NCBI GenBank assembly: GCA_963169595.1
Contig: CAUJFM010000071.1
Span: 1-20,929 of the forward strand
Direction: 5' to 3'
DNA: 20,929 nt
DNA from: Bacteroidota bacterium
GTDB lineage: Bacteria > Bacteroidota > Bacteroidia > Flavobacteriales_F > PHOS-HE28
This document shows positions 10,101 to 16,504 of this stretch, piece by piece. Each line of letters starts with the position of its first letter. Position 1 is the stretch's first letter. The position numbers and the translations under genes were made by a program. Under the pieces are notes generated by a model. That model saw only the letters and a program-made list of their open reading frames with translations, did no database searches and was not told the DNA's origin.

Positions 10101-10798
10101 CAGTCGTTGTTGTCGATCAGGTTCAGTTGAACGATGTACTCACCCGGCTCGAAATAGGCGTGTGATGCTGTGGGCGAATTCTCCGTGGTCCCATCATCGA
10201 ACACCCACTCGTAGGAGACGATGTTGAATCCGGCAGCCGCATAAGAGGCGGTCCCGTCGAAATCGATCGGTTCACCCACACACACCAGCGCAGGGCTGGC
10301 CTCGCTCATGGTGGCCACGGCCGTGGGGCGCTCACAAGGGGTAAAGCAGGTAATGGCCGCAGCGAAGTCTCCCACGCCATTACCATTGGAGATGAACTGC
10401 ACCGTCAAACACCCCGAACTGTTGAACGTGGTGGTGGAGGTGATCAGCCCCTGCAGGGCGGTCCCGGTGTATTCGCCCAGGAAAGTGGCCGATGTGGAAT
10501 TGCCGTCCCAGATACGGATGCGATCAAGCGGGTTGGGTCCGGTGTTGCTCAGGTTGAACACCGCCCACAGCAGGGAGATGCCATCCCCCGGGGTATCCGG
10601 GCAGATCACCGCTGTGTAGTTCTCATTATTGCCGTATTGGCCGGCAGGGCCTCCGCTATCCTCCAGCACCCCGACACAGGTGGTGATGCTGCCTGCGGTG
10701 ATGCTGAACTGCTGTGCGTGCAGCCCCCCGGGTACCAGGAGGAGCAGCGCCAATGTCCAGACCGCTGGGTGGAGGAATGAGGTATGCGGTTTCATCAT
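7133..10798 (-). CDS. Large secreted multidomain protein with SprB-like repeat and T9SS type B sorting domain
   Basis: 1221 residues from the ATG at 10798, chosen because it gives a compact signal peptide (1-29: VWTLALLLLVPGG, then LHAQ). An in-frame GTG at 10879 would add 27 residues with no signal character. Domains: CUB-like 30-155; PKD 160-250; P-like domain 251-459 (MEHSFMGDVVLSV 328-340, CWDYCW 376-381); Ig-like 460-535; LESFGDSWNGG domain 558-660; one ~80-residue Ig-like unit of the type repeated in the first gene at about 715-797; a further domain 805-885; SprB-like repeat 888-965; second repeat-like segment 966-1040; PKD 1041-1120. Residues 1122-1221 are a type B sorting domain (NSFTPDGDGLN, FDRWG, SDIYAYRI, final VTLLK). 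T9SS-mediated surface localisation follows from the family; ligand and function are unknown. It has the fullest C-terminal tail of the three paralogues. Confidence 0.93.
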   Translation of the reverse strand: MMKPHTSFLHPAVWTLALLLLVPGGLHAQQFSITAGSITTCVGVLEDSGGPAGQYGNNENYTAVICPDTPGDGISLLWAVFNLSNTGPNPLDRIRIWDGNSTSATFLGEYTGTALQGLITSTTTFNSSGCLTVQFISNGNGVGDFAAAITCFTPCERPTAVATMSEASPALVCVGEPIDFDGTASYAAAGFNIVSYEWVFDDGTTENSPTASHAYFEPGEYIVQLNLIDNNDCVNANVVDLQILVSTTPIFAGTTESLEVCLGTTVDLTGVATPVTWTGIPEANFGDGVYLPDDVGTPFTSELTFAQFDPGQSLTNVNDLLSICVSMEHSFMGDVVLSVTCPSGQVIIMHQQGGGGTYIGGANDGDGNTNPVAGECWDYCWSPTATNGTWVASVTAGLTMPSGTGGTALIPGTYSSLQPWSNLAGCPLNGTWTFTSLDLWGADNGFLCNWSLNFNPAIIPDVTQFTPDLGLSTLDSAYWIGPYGTPDPANPTQLSFTPDLPGIYNYTFSVSDNFGCTYDTTITVTVQEQMVIDAGPNIVLCNDPLPMAGQIVANGPPANCTWTLTLLESFGDSWNGGATLAVVIGGVSTNYTVPSGITELDIPLDVSTGATISLNYTAGTSWNGENSFDLFDDQGNLVYSSPNGPPTGVAWSGTITCDGGASPTVWEWTPATGLDDANDPLTNVFTTQPTWYTLVAYPDGNPQCAVSDSVLVSPDPSISAGENATMVICASDPAFLMTDSLGGAPDLGGVWTNAAGNVMPDVFDPEFGATGIYTYTVTSAAGCQATATLDITVIPADDPTCCGVADAGEPNFSCNLSIALNATPGNTGTGTWSGPVGAVFADANAPQTSVSVQPGMGGSHWFYWIEDDGAFCYLIDSVQMTFTDTIIIGFTHTDAICFSYCDGTAQAAVTGGNAAAGLTFDWSNGDNGVGLDAVTGLCAGTYTLTVTDDNGCTASNEVTINEPILLEIDSLATQPVICSGDCDGQVEVYDPEALWYSFDDGATWTDTSILPDACEGIYPIRIRNAADCIGTGSIAVTGPPPVVASFEWAPIPATVENPTIYFNTTSTGSDHYLWDIAGLTSSTLPNPSFTFTNKEPGNYNVCLVAYNFNECPDTICNTVIIDDVLFTYIPNSFTPDGDGLNETWGMSTNIPVITSFEMIVFDRWGQVVYSTTDPYQAGWWKGSYQNGGEILKSDIYAYRISYEIKGTEVRKEFMGHVTLLK

Positions 10799-10937
10799 GG
10801 ATCGGATCGGTCGCTGAGGTGGGTGAAGTCGGACCATGTTGTTCAGGGCTGGAATTGACCTTGGTTCGGTCAAGGTCACTGGTTCCCTTCCATCCTGACC
10901 CTATGATGCGTTCGCCCCGTTTTTGGTTGCCTGTGTA

Positions 10938-10945
10938 CAAAAATA
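10938..10945 (-). promoter_or_regulatory. -7 box TATTTTTG, candidate promoter of the third large gene
   Basis: The minus-strand octamer fits the Bacteroidota -7 consensus TAnnTTTG exactly. It overlaps the T-tract of the upstream terminator and lies about 140 bases before the ATG at 10798. I see no TTG at the expected -33 spacing. It may simply be the terminator T-tract. Confidence 0.4.
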
Positions 10946-10947
10946 GC

Positions 10948-10969
10948 GGAGCCCGGTACCCCGGGCTCC
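10948..10969 (-). terminator. Intrinsic terminator of the sigma/PKD operon
   Basis: A perfect 9-bp G+C-rich stem (10948-10956 with 10961-10969) with a 4-base loop, 24 bases after the TGA stop at 10994. On the minus strand it is followed by GC and then TATTTTTG, giving a run of five T. Confidence 0.85.
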
Positions 10970-10993
10970 ACCGTGCTCAACGATTCTCAACGA

Positions 10994-12244
10994 TCACCTG
11001 AGCAGACTGACACTGCCGTTGTAGGTGCCGCCCATCTTCTCCCCATCCTTCATCTCCACCATCCACACATAGTCGCCGGGAGCGCAGAGCTCACCGCGGC
11101 CACCGATCCGCCCGTTCCAAGGCCGCTGGGGGTCGTTGGTCTCGTACACCAACTGGCCGGTGCGTGGGTCGTGCACGGTCAAGTGGAACTTCACGCCCAG
11201 GGTCTTGAGCGCCTCCGGCATGAACAGGTCCTCCATGCCATCGCCGTTCGGGGAGAAGATCTTGGTGGCCAGCAGGTTGTAGTCCTCGTCGATCCGCACG
11301 GTGCGCTCGGTGCGATCGGTGCAGCCCTTGGCGTTCACCACGGTGAGGATCACATGGTAGGCGCCTTTCTGCTTGTACACATGATCCGGGTGCGGGGTGC
11401 TGCTGGTGGTGCCATCGCCGAAATCCCACAGATAGGTCTGGCCTCCCATGCTCCGGTTCTCGAAGTGTACCGAGGGCACCGTGTTGTCGTACTCACGCTT
11501 CATGAAGTTGAAGGAAGCCTCCGGCACTTCATGGATGACGATGCGGTCCGAGGCGGGTTTGTTGGAAATGTTGCCGCCGCCCATGGAGGAGTGCGACAGC
11601 ATGACCTCGAACACACCGGACTTGGAGAACGTGTGGCTCGGGGCCGGCTTGTTGGAGAAGCTGCCATCACCGAAATTCCACAGGTAGATGCCGCCTTCAG
11701 GCAGGTTCTGTGCGTCGAAGGACACGGTGGTGCCCGGACATCCTTCGGTCACACTGGGGCGAATGGCCACCTCCCTGGTGCTGGGGGGCGGGACCACTTC
11801 CGCAGGTGCCCCTCCAGGAGCACCCTCCGGCGTGGTGGCCTGCCGGCCTGCATGGACGGTGGACTGGTGCGTGCCGGTCGTGGTGGTCGGGCCGGTCGTG
11901 TTGGCAGTGGGGGCGCTGTCCGCTACCTCCGCGACCACGGTCTCGGCCAAGGCCTCATCAGGTGTGTTGGCCGGTCCGGCAGGCTTCGGGGACGTACCCT
12001 CAACGGTCGCACCTCCGTTGTCCTCCTTCACCAGCGTCCACACCACACCCGAGGTGACCAGCACACCGCCCAGCAGCAGCGCGATCAGCCCGGTGGACAA
12101 GGTCCGGCCGGTCCGCGCCCCGCTGTCCAGTCGGCGCTCAAGCTGGGCCCAGTCGGCCGAATTGTAGGGGACCTCATAGGACCCCAACGCTTCGCGTACC
12201 GAGCGCTCGAAAGGATCGTATCCCTTCATGTTCGTCATTTCCAT
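10994..12244 (-). CDS. Single-pass membrane protein with two PKD domains and type B sorting-like tail; candidate anti-sigma factor
   Basis: 416 residues. Residues 1-46 are a charged cytoplasmic head (FERSVREALGSYEVP, then DWAQLERRL). A transmembrane helix at about 49-72 (LSTGLIALLLGGVLVTSGVV) has arginines on its cytoplasmic side and is not a cleavable N-terminal signal. A Pro/Thr/Ala-rich linker covers 74-155. Two PKD domains follow (YLWNFGDGS 187-195, YLWDFGDGT 271-279). Residues 321-416 resemble a gliding-motility type B tail (FSPNGDGMEDLF, WNGR, final SVSLLR), with DPRTG in place of the usual DRWG. The start ATG shares one base with the TAA of the upstream ECF sigma gene, so the two are probably translationally coupled. 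That position and topology are those of an anti-sigma factor, but I see no zinc-type HxxxCxxC motif, so this role is inferred. ATGs at codons 3 and 6 are alternative starts. Confidence 0.92.
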   Translation of the reverse strand: MEMTNMKGYDPFERSVREALGSYEVPYNSADWAQLERRLDSGARTGRTLSTGLIALLLGGVLVTSGVVWTLVKEDNGGATVEGTSPKPAGPANTPDEALAETVVAEVADSAPTANTTGPTTTTGTHQSTVHAGRQATTPEGAPGGAPAEVVPPPSTREVAIRPSVTEGCPGTTVSFDAQNLPEGGIYLWNFGDGSFSNKPAPSHTFSKSGVFEVMLSHSSMGGGNISNKPASDRIVIHEVPEASFNFMKREYDNTVPSVHFENRSMGGQTYLWDFGDGTTSSTPHPDHVYKQKGAYHVILTVVNAKGCTDRTERTVRIDEDYNLLATKIFSPNGDGMEDLFMPEALKTLGVKFHLTVHDPRTGQLVYETNDPQRPWNGRIGGRGELCAPGDYVWMVEMKDGEKMGGTYNGSVSLLR

Positions 12245-12918
12245 TAGAGGGGTTTCCGCCCCTTTGTAAGCAGTTTCTTCAGATTATGTTTCGCCTTGGC
12301 CAGATTGCTCTTGGACGTGCCGATGTTGATCCCCAGCATGTCGGCGATCTCCTTGTGCGTCAGTTCCTCAAAGACGTAGAGGTTGAAGACCGTGCGGTAC
12401 GCGGGTGTCAACTTCTGCATGGCGTTGATCACGTCGGCCGGCTTCACATCCCATTCCTCATCACCCTCCTCCTCCGCAAGGGTGTCCTCCTCCTCCGCAT
12501 CGCTGAAATCCTCGATGCTCCGTTCCTCCCCGAGCAGGAGGTAGGCGTTCTTGCTCCGGCGGAAGTGGTCGATGGCCGTGTTCACAATGATCCGCCGGAT
12601 CCATCCCTCGAACGAGCCGGCCCGGTTGAACTTGTCGATGCTGTTGAACACCTTGATGAACCCATCCTGCAGGATGTCCTTGGCCTGGTCCGTGTTCTTG
12701 GTGTAGCGCATGCACACCGCCATCATCTTGCCATAGAACATCTCGTGCACGCGACGCTGGGCACGCCGGTCGCCCGCCAGGCAACCATCCACCAGCTCGG
12801 CATGGGCCGCGTCGCCACCATCCGTGTTCACCCAGGTCAATGTAAGACGCGGGGCTGCGGGGCCGGTGACAGGTTCGGACACCACTCTGCGGTGTTTCAG
12901 AGCCGGGAAGGTAGCCAT
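12244..12918 (-). CDS. ECF-family RNA polymerase sigma factor
   Basis: 224 residues. Region 2 spans about 43-123 (core-binding helix with DILQDGFIKVF at 81-91; -10 recognition around GSFEGWIRRIIVNTAIDH at 101-118). Region 4 spans about 164-217 (KLTPAYRTVFNLYVFE, then helix-turn-helix HKEIADMLGINIGTSKSNL). The linker at 137-160 is very acidic (mostly Glu and Asp). The first ~38 residues precede the family's usual start; an in-frame GTG at 12831 is a possible alternative giving 195 residues. The gene overlaps by one base the membrane protein downstream, its likely regulator. It is divergent from malate dehydrogenase, with 150 bases between them. I saw no convincing -7 box for it, which would fit autoregulation by an alternative sigma factor. 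Target genes are unknown; the adjacent surface-protein genes are candidates. Confidence 0.95.
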   Translation of the reverse strand: MATFPALKHRRVVSEPVTGPAAPRLTLTWVNTDGGDAAHAELVDGCLAGDRRAQRRVHEMFYGKMMAVCMRYTKNTDQAKDILQDGFIKVFNSIDKFNRAGSFEGWIRRIIVNTAIDHFRRSKNAYLLLGEERSIEDFSDAEEEDTLAEEEGDEEWDVKPADVINAMQKLTPAYRTVFNLYVFEELTHKEIADMLGINIGTSKSNLAKAKHNLKKLLTKGRKPL

Positions 12919-13015
12919 TCCATGCCAGTAGACGCAAGGTTGCCCAAAGGGATGCCTCCGGGGGTGAAAGTCCGTTGCTCCGAACGATCGTCAGGGTCCG
13001 CCCCTGCCGATCTGT

Positions 13016-13023
13016 TACTTTCG
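13016..13023 (+). promoter_or_regulatory. -7-like box TACTTTCG before malate dehydrogenase
   Basis: Seven of eight positions fit, allowing for the free ones, with C replacing T at the seventh position of TAnnTTTG; CGGCC follows. It lies 46 bases upstream of the ATG at 13069. The box resembles those of secDF, tatA and the glutamine synthetase gene in this window. No TTG sits at the expected -33 spacing. Confidence 0.45.
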
Positions 13024-13068
13024 CGGCCGTTCTGTAAGATCCTCAACATCAACAACCTGAGCAACGCG

Positions 13069-14010
13069 ATGAAAGTCACTGTGGTAGGAGCGGGCAACGT
13101 GGGCGCCACTTGCGCCGACGCCTGTGCCCGTTGGGAGCTGGCCAATGAAGTGGTCCTGCTCGACATCAAGGAAGGCTTCGCCGAAGGCAAGAGCCTCGAT
13201 ATCTGGCAGACCGCCCCGATCAGCCTGTTCGACAGCCGCATCACCGGCAGCACCAACGATTACTCCAAGACCGCCAACAGCGATGTGGTGGTCATCACCA
13301 GCGGCCTGCCCCGCAAGCCTGGAATGAGCCGTGATGACCTCATCGCCACCAACGCCGCCATTGTGAAGAGCGTGACGGAGAACGTGGTGAAGCACAGCCC
13401 CAACGCCATCATCATCGTGGTGAGCAACCCGCTCGACGTGATGACCTATTGCGCGTTCCTCACCAGCAAGTTCCCGGCGAACCGCGTGTTCGGCATGGCC
13501 GGCATCCTCGACACCGCCCGCTACCGCGCGTTCCTGGCCACCGAGCTCAACGTGAGCCCGAAGGACATCCAGGCCGTGCTGATGGGTGGCCACGGCGACA
13601 CCATGGTGCCCCTGCCGCGCTACACCACCGTGGGCGGCATCCCTGTCACCGAGCTCATCGCCGAGGACAAGCTCAACGCCATCGTGGAGCGCACCAAGAA
13701 AGGCGGAGGCGAGATCGTGAACCTGCTGGGCACCAGCGCTTGGTATGCCCCCGGCACCGCCGCCGCCCAGATGGTGGAGGCCATCGTGCGCGACCAGAAG
13801 CGTGTGTTCCCCTGCTGCGTGTGGCTCCAGGGCGAGTACGGCCTGAAGGATGTGTACATGGGCGCCCCGGTGATCCTGGGCCGCAACGGTGTGGAGCGCA
13901 TCATCGAGCTGAAGCTCACCAAGGAGGAGCAGGAGCTCTGCAACGCCAGCGCCAAGGCCGTGAAGGAGGTGATGGACGTGCTGGACAAGATGAACAACGT
14001 GCCGGCTTAA
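13069..14010 (+). CDS. mdh: Malate dehydrogenase (NAD-dependent, lactate dehydrogenase-like type)
   Basis: 313 residues, the normal length for the family. It interconverts malate and oxaloacetate with NAD(H) in the cytoplasm (TCA cycle). The Rossmann motif GAGNVG is at 7-12, and the acidic residue Asp32 (VVLLDIKEG) that favours NAD over NADP ends strand two. Substrate-binding arginines are visible at 82 and 88 in LPRKPGMSR and at 151 in LDTAR. Asn120 is in VSNPLDV, and the catalytic pair is Asp148 and His175 (MGGHGDTMVP). Arg82 is where lactate dehydrogenases have Gln, which supports malate. The reading frame stays open upstream to 12286, but that part is antisense to the sigma gene; MKVTVVGAGNVG is the standard N-terminus. 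The gene stands alone, between divergent and convergent neighbours. Confidence 0.97.
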   Translation: MKVTVVGAGNVGATCADACARWELANEVVLLDIKEGFAEGKSLDIWQTAPISLFDSRITGSTNDYSKTANSDVVVITSGLPRKPGMSRDDLIATNAAIVKSVTENVVKHSPNAIIIVVSNPLDVMTYCAFLTSKFPANRVFGMAGILDTARYRAFLATELNVSPKDIQAVLMGGHGDTMVPLPRYTTVGGIPVTELIAEDKLNAIVERTKKGGGEIVNLLGTSAWYAPGTAAAQMVEAIVRDQKRVFPCCVWLQGEYGLKDVYMGAPVILGRNGVERIIELKLTKEEQELCNASAKAVKEVMDVLDKMNNVPA

Positions 14011-14031
14011 GGCTGGTCCGATCGGAAAAGA

Positions 14032-14062
14032 AACGGGGCCGATCCGCAAGGACGGCCCCGTT
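14032..14062. terminator. Bidirectional terminator between converging mdh and FG-GAP genes
   Basis: A perfect 10-bp stem (14032-14041 with 14053-14062) with an 11-base loop, midway between the mdh stop (14010) and the stop of the minus-strand gene (14082). A-rich sequence on its left (aaaagaaa) supplies T residues for minus-strand transcripts; the plus-strand T-run is short. It can serve both genes. Confidence 0.75.
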
Positions 14063-14081
14063 CGCATTCAGAGGATCGCTC

Positions 14082-16367
14082 TCAAAAGGCCACCAGCAGC
14101 TTGCTGGTCACGGCACCCGAGGGCAGGTCCACGCGCACCAGGTAGCTGCCTTGGTCCAGCCCGTCCAGGTCGATGCGGGTGCGCGGCCCGTTGAGGTTGC
14201 CGCGTTTCACCACGCGGCCCGTGCCGTCCAGCAGCGCCCATGTGATGTGCGTGCCCGTGGCGCCCGGCATCAGCAGGTCCACCCCGTCAATGGCCGGGTT
14301 CGGGATCAACCCGAAGGGAGCTCCCAACGTATTTCCGCCCAGCACGGTCTGCACCGCGTCGCTGCGCCAGAAGCTCAGGCCGCCGCGGTAGTTCCCCAGC
14401 ACCAGGTCCGGCTCCCCATCACCGGTGAAGTCGTACAGGCAGGGTGCGCTCTTCGGACCATCGTACAGGTCCATGAAGGTGCTGTCCACCAAGGTCCAGG
14501 TGCCGTTCAGGTTGCCTTCCAGGCCGGTGTAGTGGTGCAGCCAGCCCGACTCGGAGCCGCACAGGAGCTCGCGTTCCCCTTGGGCGTTCTCGAAGATGAT
14601 GGGAACGGCATGGCCGGTGACGTTCCACCATTCGGCCACGTTCACGCCGCCCAGGTTCTCGCTCTGCAGGGTCCAGGCCGGGCTGGTGGCCGTGCCCGTG
14701 TTCAGGTACAGGTTCAAGTTGCCGTTGCGCTCGCCCACCAGCAGGTCCAGCAGGCCATCGTTGTTCATGTCCACCAGTTGTGGCGTGGCGAACTGCCCCA
14801 CATCGATCACGGCGCCGGTGGCATCGGTGATGTTCGGCAGCACCAACTGGAACTGGGCCACGGGCCCGGTGGCCACGTTGCGGTAATAGTGCATCCGTCC
14901 CTGCAGGTCGCCGATCATCAGGTCCTTGTCCCCGTCGCCGTCCACATCCCCGAAAGCCGGGTACATGCTGAGGCCGATCCCGCTCGTGGAGAGGTCCATG
15001 TAATCATCATCCACCAACTGGAAGGCCGGCAGGAGGGAGGTGCCCACGTTCTGGAGCAGGGCCATCTTGCACACGTACAGGTCGCCCGGCGTGTAGTACC
15101 CATAGTTGGACACCACCAGGTCCATCAGACCGTCGCCATTATGGTCGAAGGGCACGGGGTAGGCCCCTTCACCCAGTTCGATCATGCGTGCCTGGAAGAG
15201 GTCCTCCACCTGCTTCTCGAAGTAGGGGGCCTCATCCGTGGCCGTGTTCCGGTAATACCACATGCTGCGGAAGTTCTGCGTCAGCGAGGTGGCGTTCGGG
15301 GCCACCAGCAGGTCCCGCGCACCATCGTTGTCCAGGTCCAGGTGGTAGGCCGCCGGGAACAGCGGGATGTCCACCGACTCGTCGTAGCTGGGGAACAAGG
15401 TGTCCTCCACCGTGATGTAGGATTGAAGCGCCGAACCCCCATTGTAGAGCCCCACCACGTTCTGGTAGGTGATGTCGCCCAGCAGCACGTCCATCAGGCC
15501 GTCACCGTTCAGGTCCAGCTGGGTCACCGTGCTGCCGGCATGGGCCTTGGGGGCACCTTCGGCCTCCTCGCCGCGGGCCACGTCCTCACCAGGCTCCGGG
15601 CCGATCTCGGGGTTCGGCACGTTGAAGTTGCACGGCGTGTTCAGGTTCACGGAGTTGTTGTTGAAATTCTCCGAGAAGAAGCCCCAGCACTTGTTGCGCA
15701 GCTCGTACTTCAGGCTGTCGCAGGTGCCGTAGAGTTCCACGCTCAGGTTCCGGTGGAACTCCAAGTAGGAGCCGAGCAGGCTGAAGGTGAGGATGTCCAG
15801 GTCGCCATCGTTGTCCATGTCGGCGATGCCGGGCAGGTCCACCTGCGAGATGAAGAGGTTGGCGACGGAGCCCTGACCCGAGGAGGAAACGTAGTTGGAG
15901 TTGACACGGAAATTGACCAGTTCGAAGGCCGGACCGCTGGCATCACTGACGTTCTTGTAGACGGAAAAGCCGGCCTGGCTGTAGGTGAAGATGTCCTCCT
16001 TGCCGTCGCAGTTGTAGTCGCGGAGCAGCGCCCAATCATGCAGGTCCCGGAAGGGCCAGACGTCATCGTAGGCCCTGGTCAACTGGTAGGCCTGGGTGCC
16101 GGTGCCGTTGGTGCGCAGCAAGGTCACCACCTTGTTTCCGATGCGGTCGAAGAGGAAGAGGTCCTTCAATCCATCGCCGTTCAGGTCGATGGAGCTCACC
16201 TGTGGTGCGTTCAGCCCCCCGGCCCAAGCCATGTCCAGCGTGTTCCCCTGGCTGGTCACGGGTATCTGCGGCGCGAAGTGCAACTCCCACTGTGCATGGC
16301 CCAACAGTGTGGTGAAGGGCAGGGCGAGGAGCAGGGGGAGCCGGAGCGGGGAGTGGATGCGGTCCAT
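14082..16367 (-). CDS. Secreted FG-GAP/VCBS repeat protein with T9SS type A sorting domain
   Basis: 761 residues. Signal peptide 1-25 (LPLLLALPFTTLL, then GHAQ). Nine calcium-binding-type motifs of the form D-x-[ND]-x-DG-x-x-D begin at residues 61, 117, 183, 285, 344, 408, 474, 533 and 646 (for example DLNGDGLKD and DVDGDGDKD), typical of FG-GAP/VCBS beta-propeller-like proteins. Residues 252-280 form an acidic, Gly/Pro-rich, probably disordered insert. The last ~75 residues (IPNPAIDGVDLLMPG, then DGTGRVV, GSYLVRV, final LLVAF) are a type A T9SS sorting domain. Export through the outer membrane by T9SS is known for such tails; the function, perhaps adhesion or sugar binding, is open. No enzymatic domain is seen. 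It is transcribed divergently from secDF. Confidence 0.93.
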   Translation of the reverse strand: MDRIHSPLRLPLLLALPFTTLLGHAQWELHFAPQIPVTSQGNTLDMAWAGGLNAPQVSSIDLNGDGLKDLFLFDRIGNKVVTLLRTNGTGTQAYQLTRAYDDVWPFRDLHDWALLRDYNCDGKEDIFTYSQAGFSVYKNVSDASGPAFELVNFRVNSNYVSSSGQGSVANLFISQVDLPGIADMDNDGDLDILTFSLLGSYLEFHRNLSVELYGTCDSLKYELRNKCWGFFSENFNNNSVNLNTPCNFNVPNPEIGPEPGEDVARGEEAEGAPKAHAGSTVTQLDLNGDGLMDVLLGDITYQNVVGLYNGGSALQSYITVEDTLFPSYDESVDIPLFPAAYHLDLDNDGARDLLVAPNATSLTQNFRSMWYYRNTATDEAPYFEKQVEDLFQARMIELGEGAYPVPFDHNGDGLMDLVVSNYGYYTPGDLYVCKMALLQNVGTSLLPAFQLVDDDYMDLSTSGIGLSMYPAFGDVDGDGDKDLMIGDLQGRMHYYRNVATGPVAQFQLVLPNITDATGAVIDVGQFATPQLVDMNNDGLLDLLVGERNGNLNLYLNTGTATSPAWTLQSENLGGVNVAEWWNVTGHAVPIIFENAQGERELLCGSESGWLHHYTGLEGNLNGTWTLVDSTFMDLYDGPKSAPCLYDFTGDGEPDLVLGNYRGGLSFWRSDAVQTVLGGNTLGAPFGLIPNPAIDGVDLLMPGATGTHITWALLDGTGRVVKRGNLNGPRTRIDLDGLDQGSYLVRVDLPSGAVTSKLLVAF

Positions 16368-16414
16368 GGGGAGCGGTTGGTGCGGCCAGGAAAAACGCCT
16401 GTGCCACAGGGCTT

Positions 16415-16422
16415 CAAAGATA
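16415..16422 (-). promoter_or_regulatory. -7 box TATCTTTG, promoter of the FG-GAP gene
   Basis: Exact match to TAnnTTTG on the minus strand, placed 48 bases before the ATG at 16367. This predicts a leader of roughly 40-45 bases. No TTG is found at the usual -33 distance. Confidence 0.6.
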
Positions 16423-16448
16423 CTGGACCGGCCCGGCAGGGCACCCCG

Positions 16449-16477
16449 TTGGGCGTGTCACAACAACCCTATATTTG
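16449..16477 (+). promoter_or_regulatory. secDF promoter: TTG, 18 bases, TATATTTG
   Basis: TTG at 16449-16451 is separated by 18 bases from TATATTTG at 16470-16477. Both boxes and the spacing fit the Bacteroidota consensus TTG-N17-23-TAnnTTTG. The -7 box is 27 bases before the ATG at 16505, leaving a short leader. This is the best promoter in the window. Confidence 0.75.
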
Positions 16478-16504
16478 CCGCCTCTTTGTTGAAAACCCAT
16501 CGTC

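Noticed and set aside
10799..10879. N-terminal extension of the third large gene to a GTG
   Set aside because: It places 27 non-hydrophobic residues before a good signal peptide; ATG at 10798 is better.
10973..12247. Plus-strand frame opposite the PKD membrane protein
   Set aside because: Shadow of a gene with clear transmembrane, PKD and sorting-like domains.
12286..13068. Upstream extension of the mdh reading frame
   Set aside because: It is antisense to the sigma gene; the standard malate dehydrogenase N-terminus begins at 13069.
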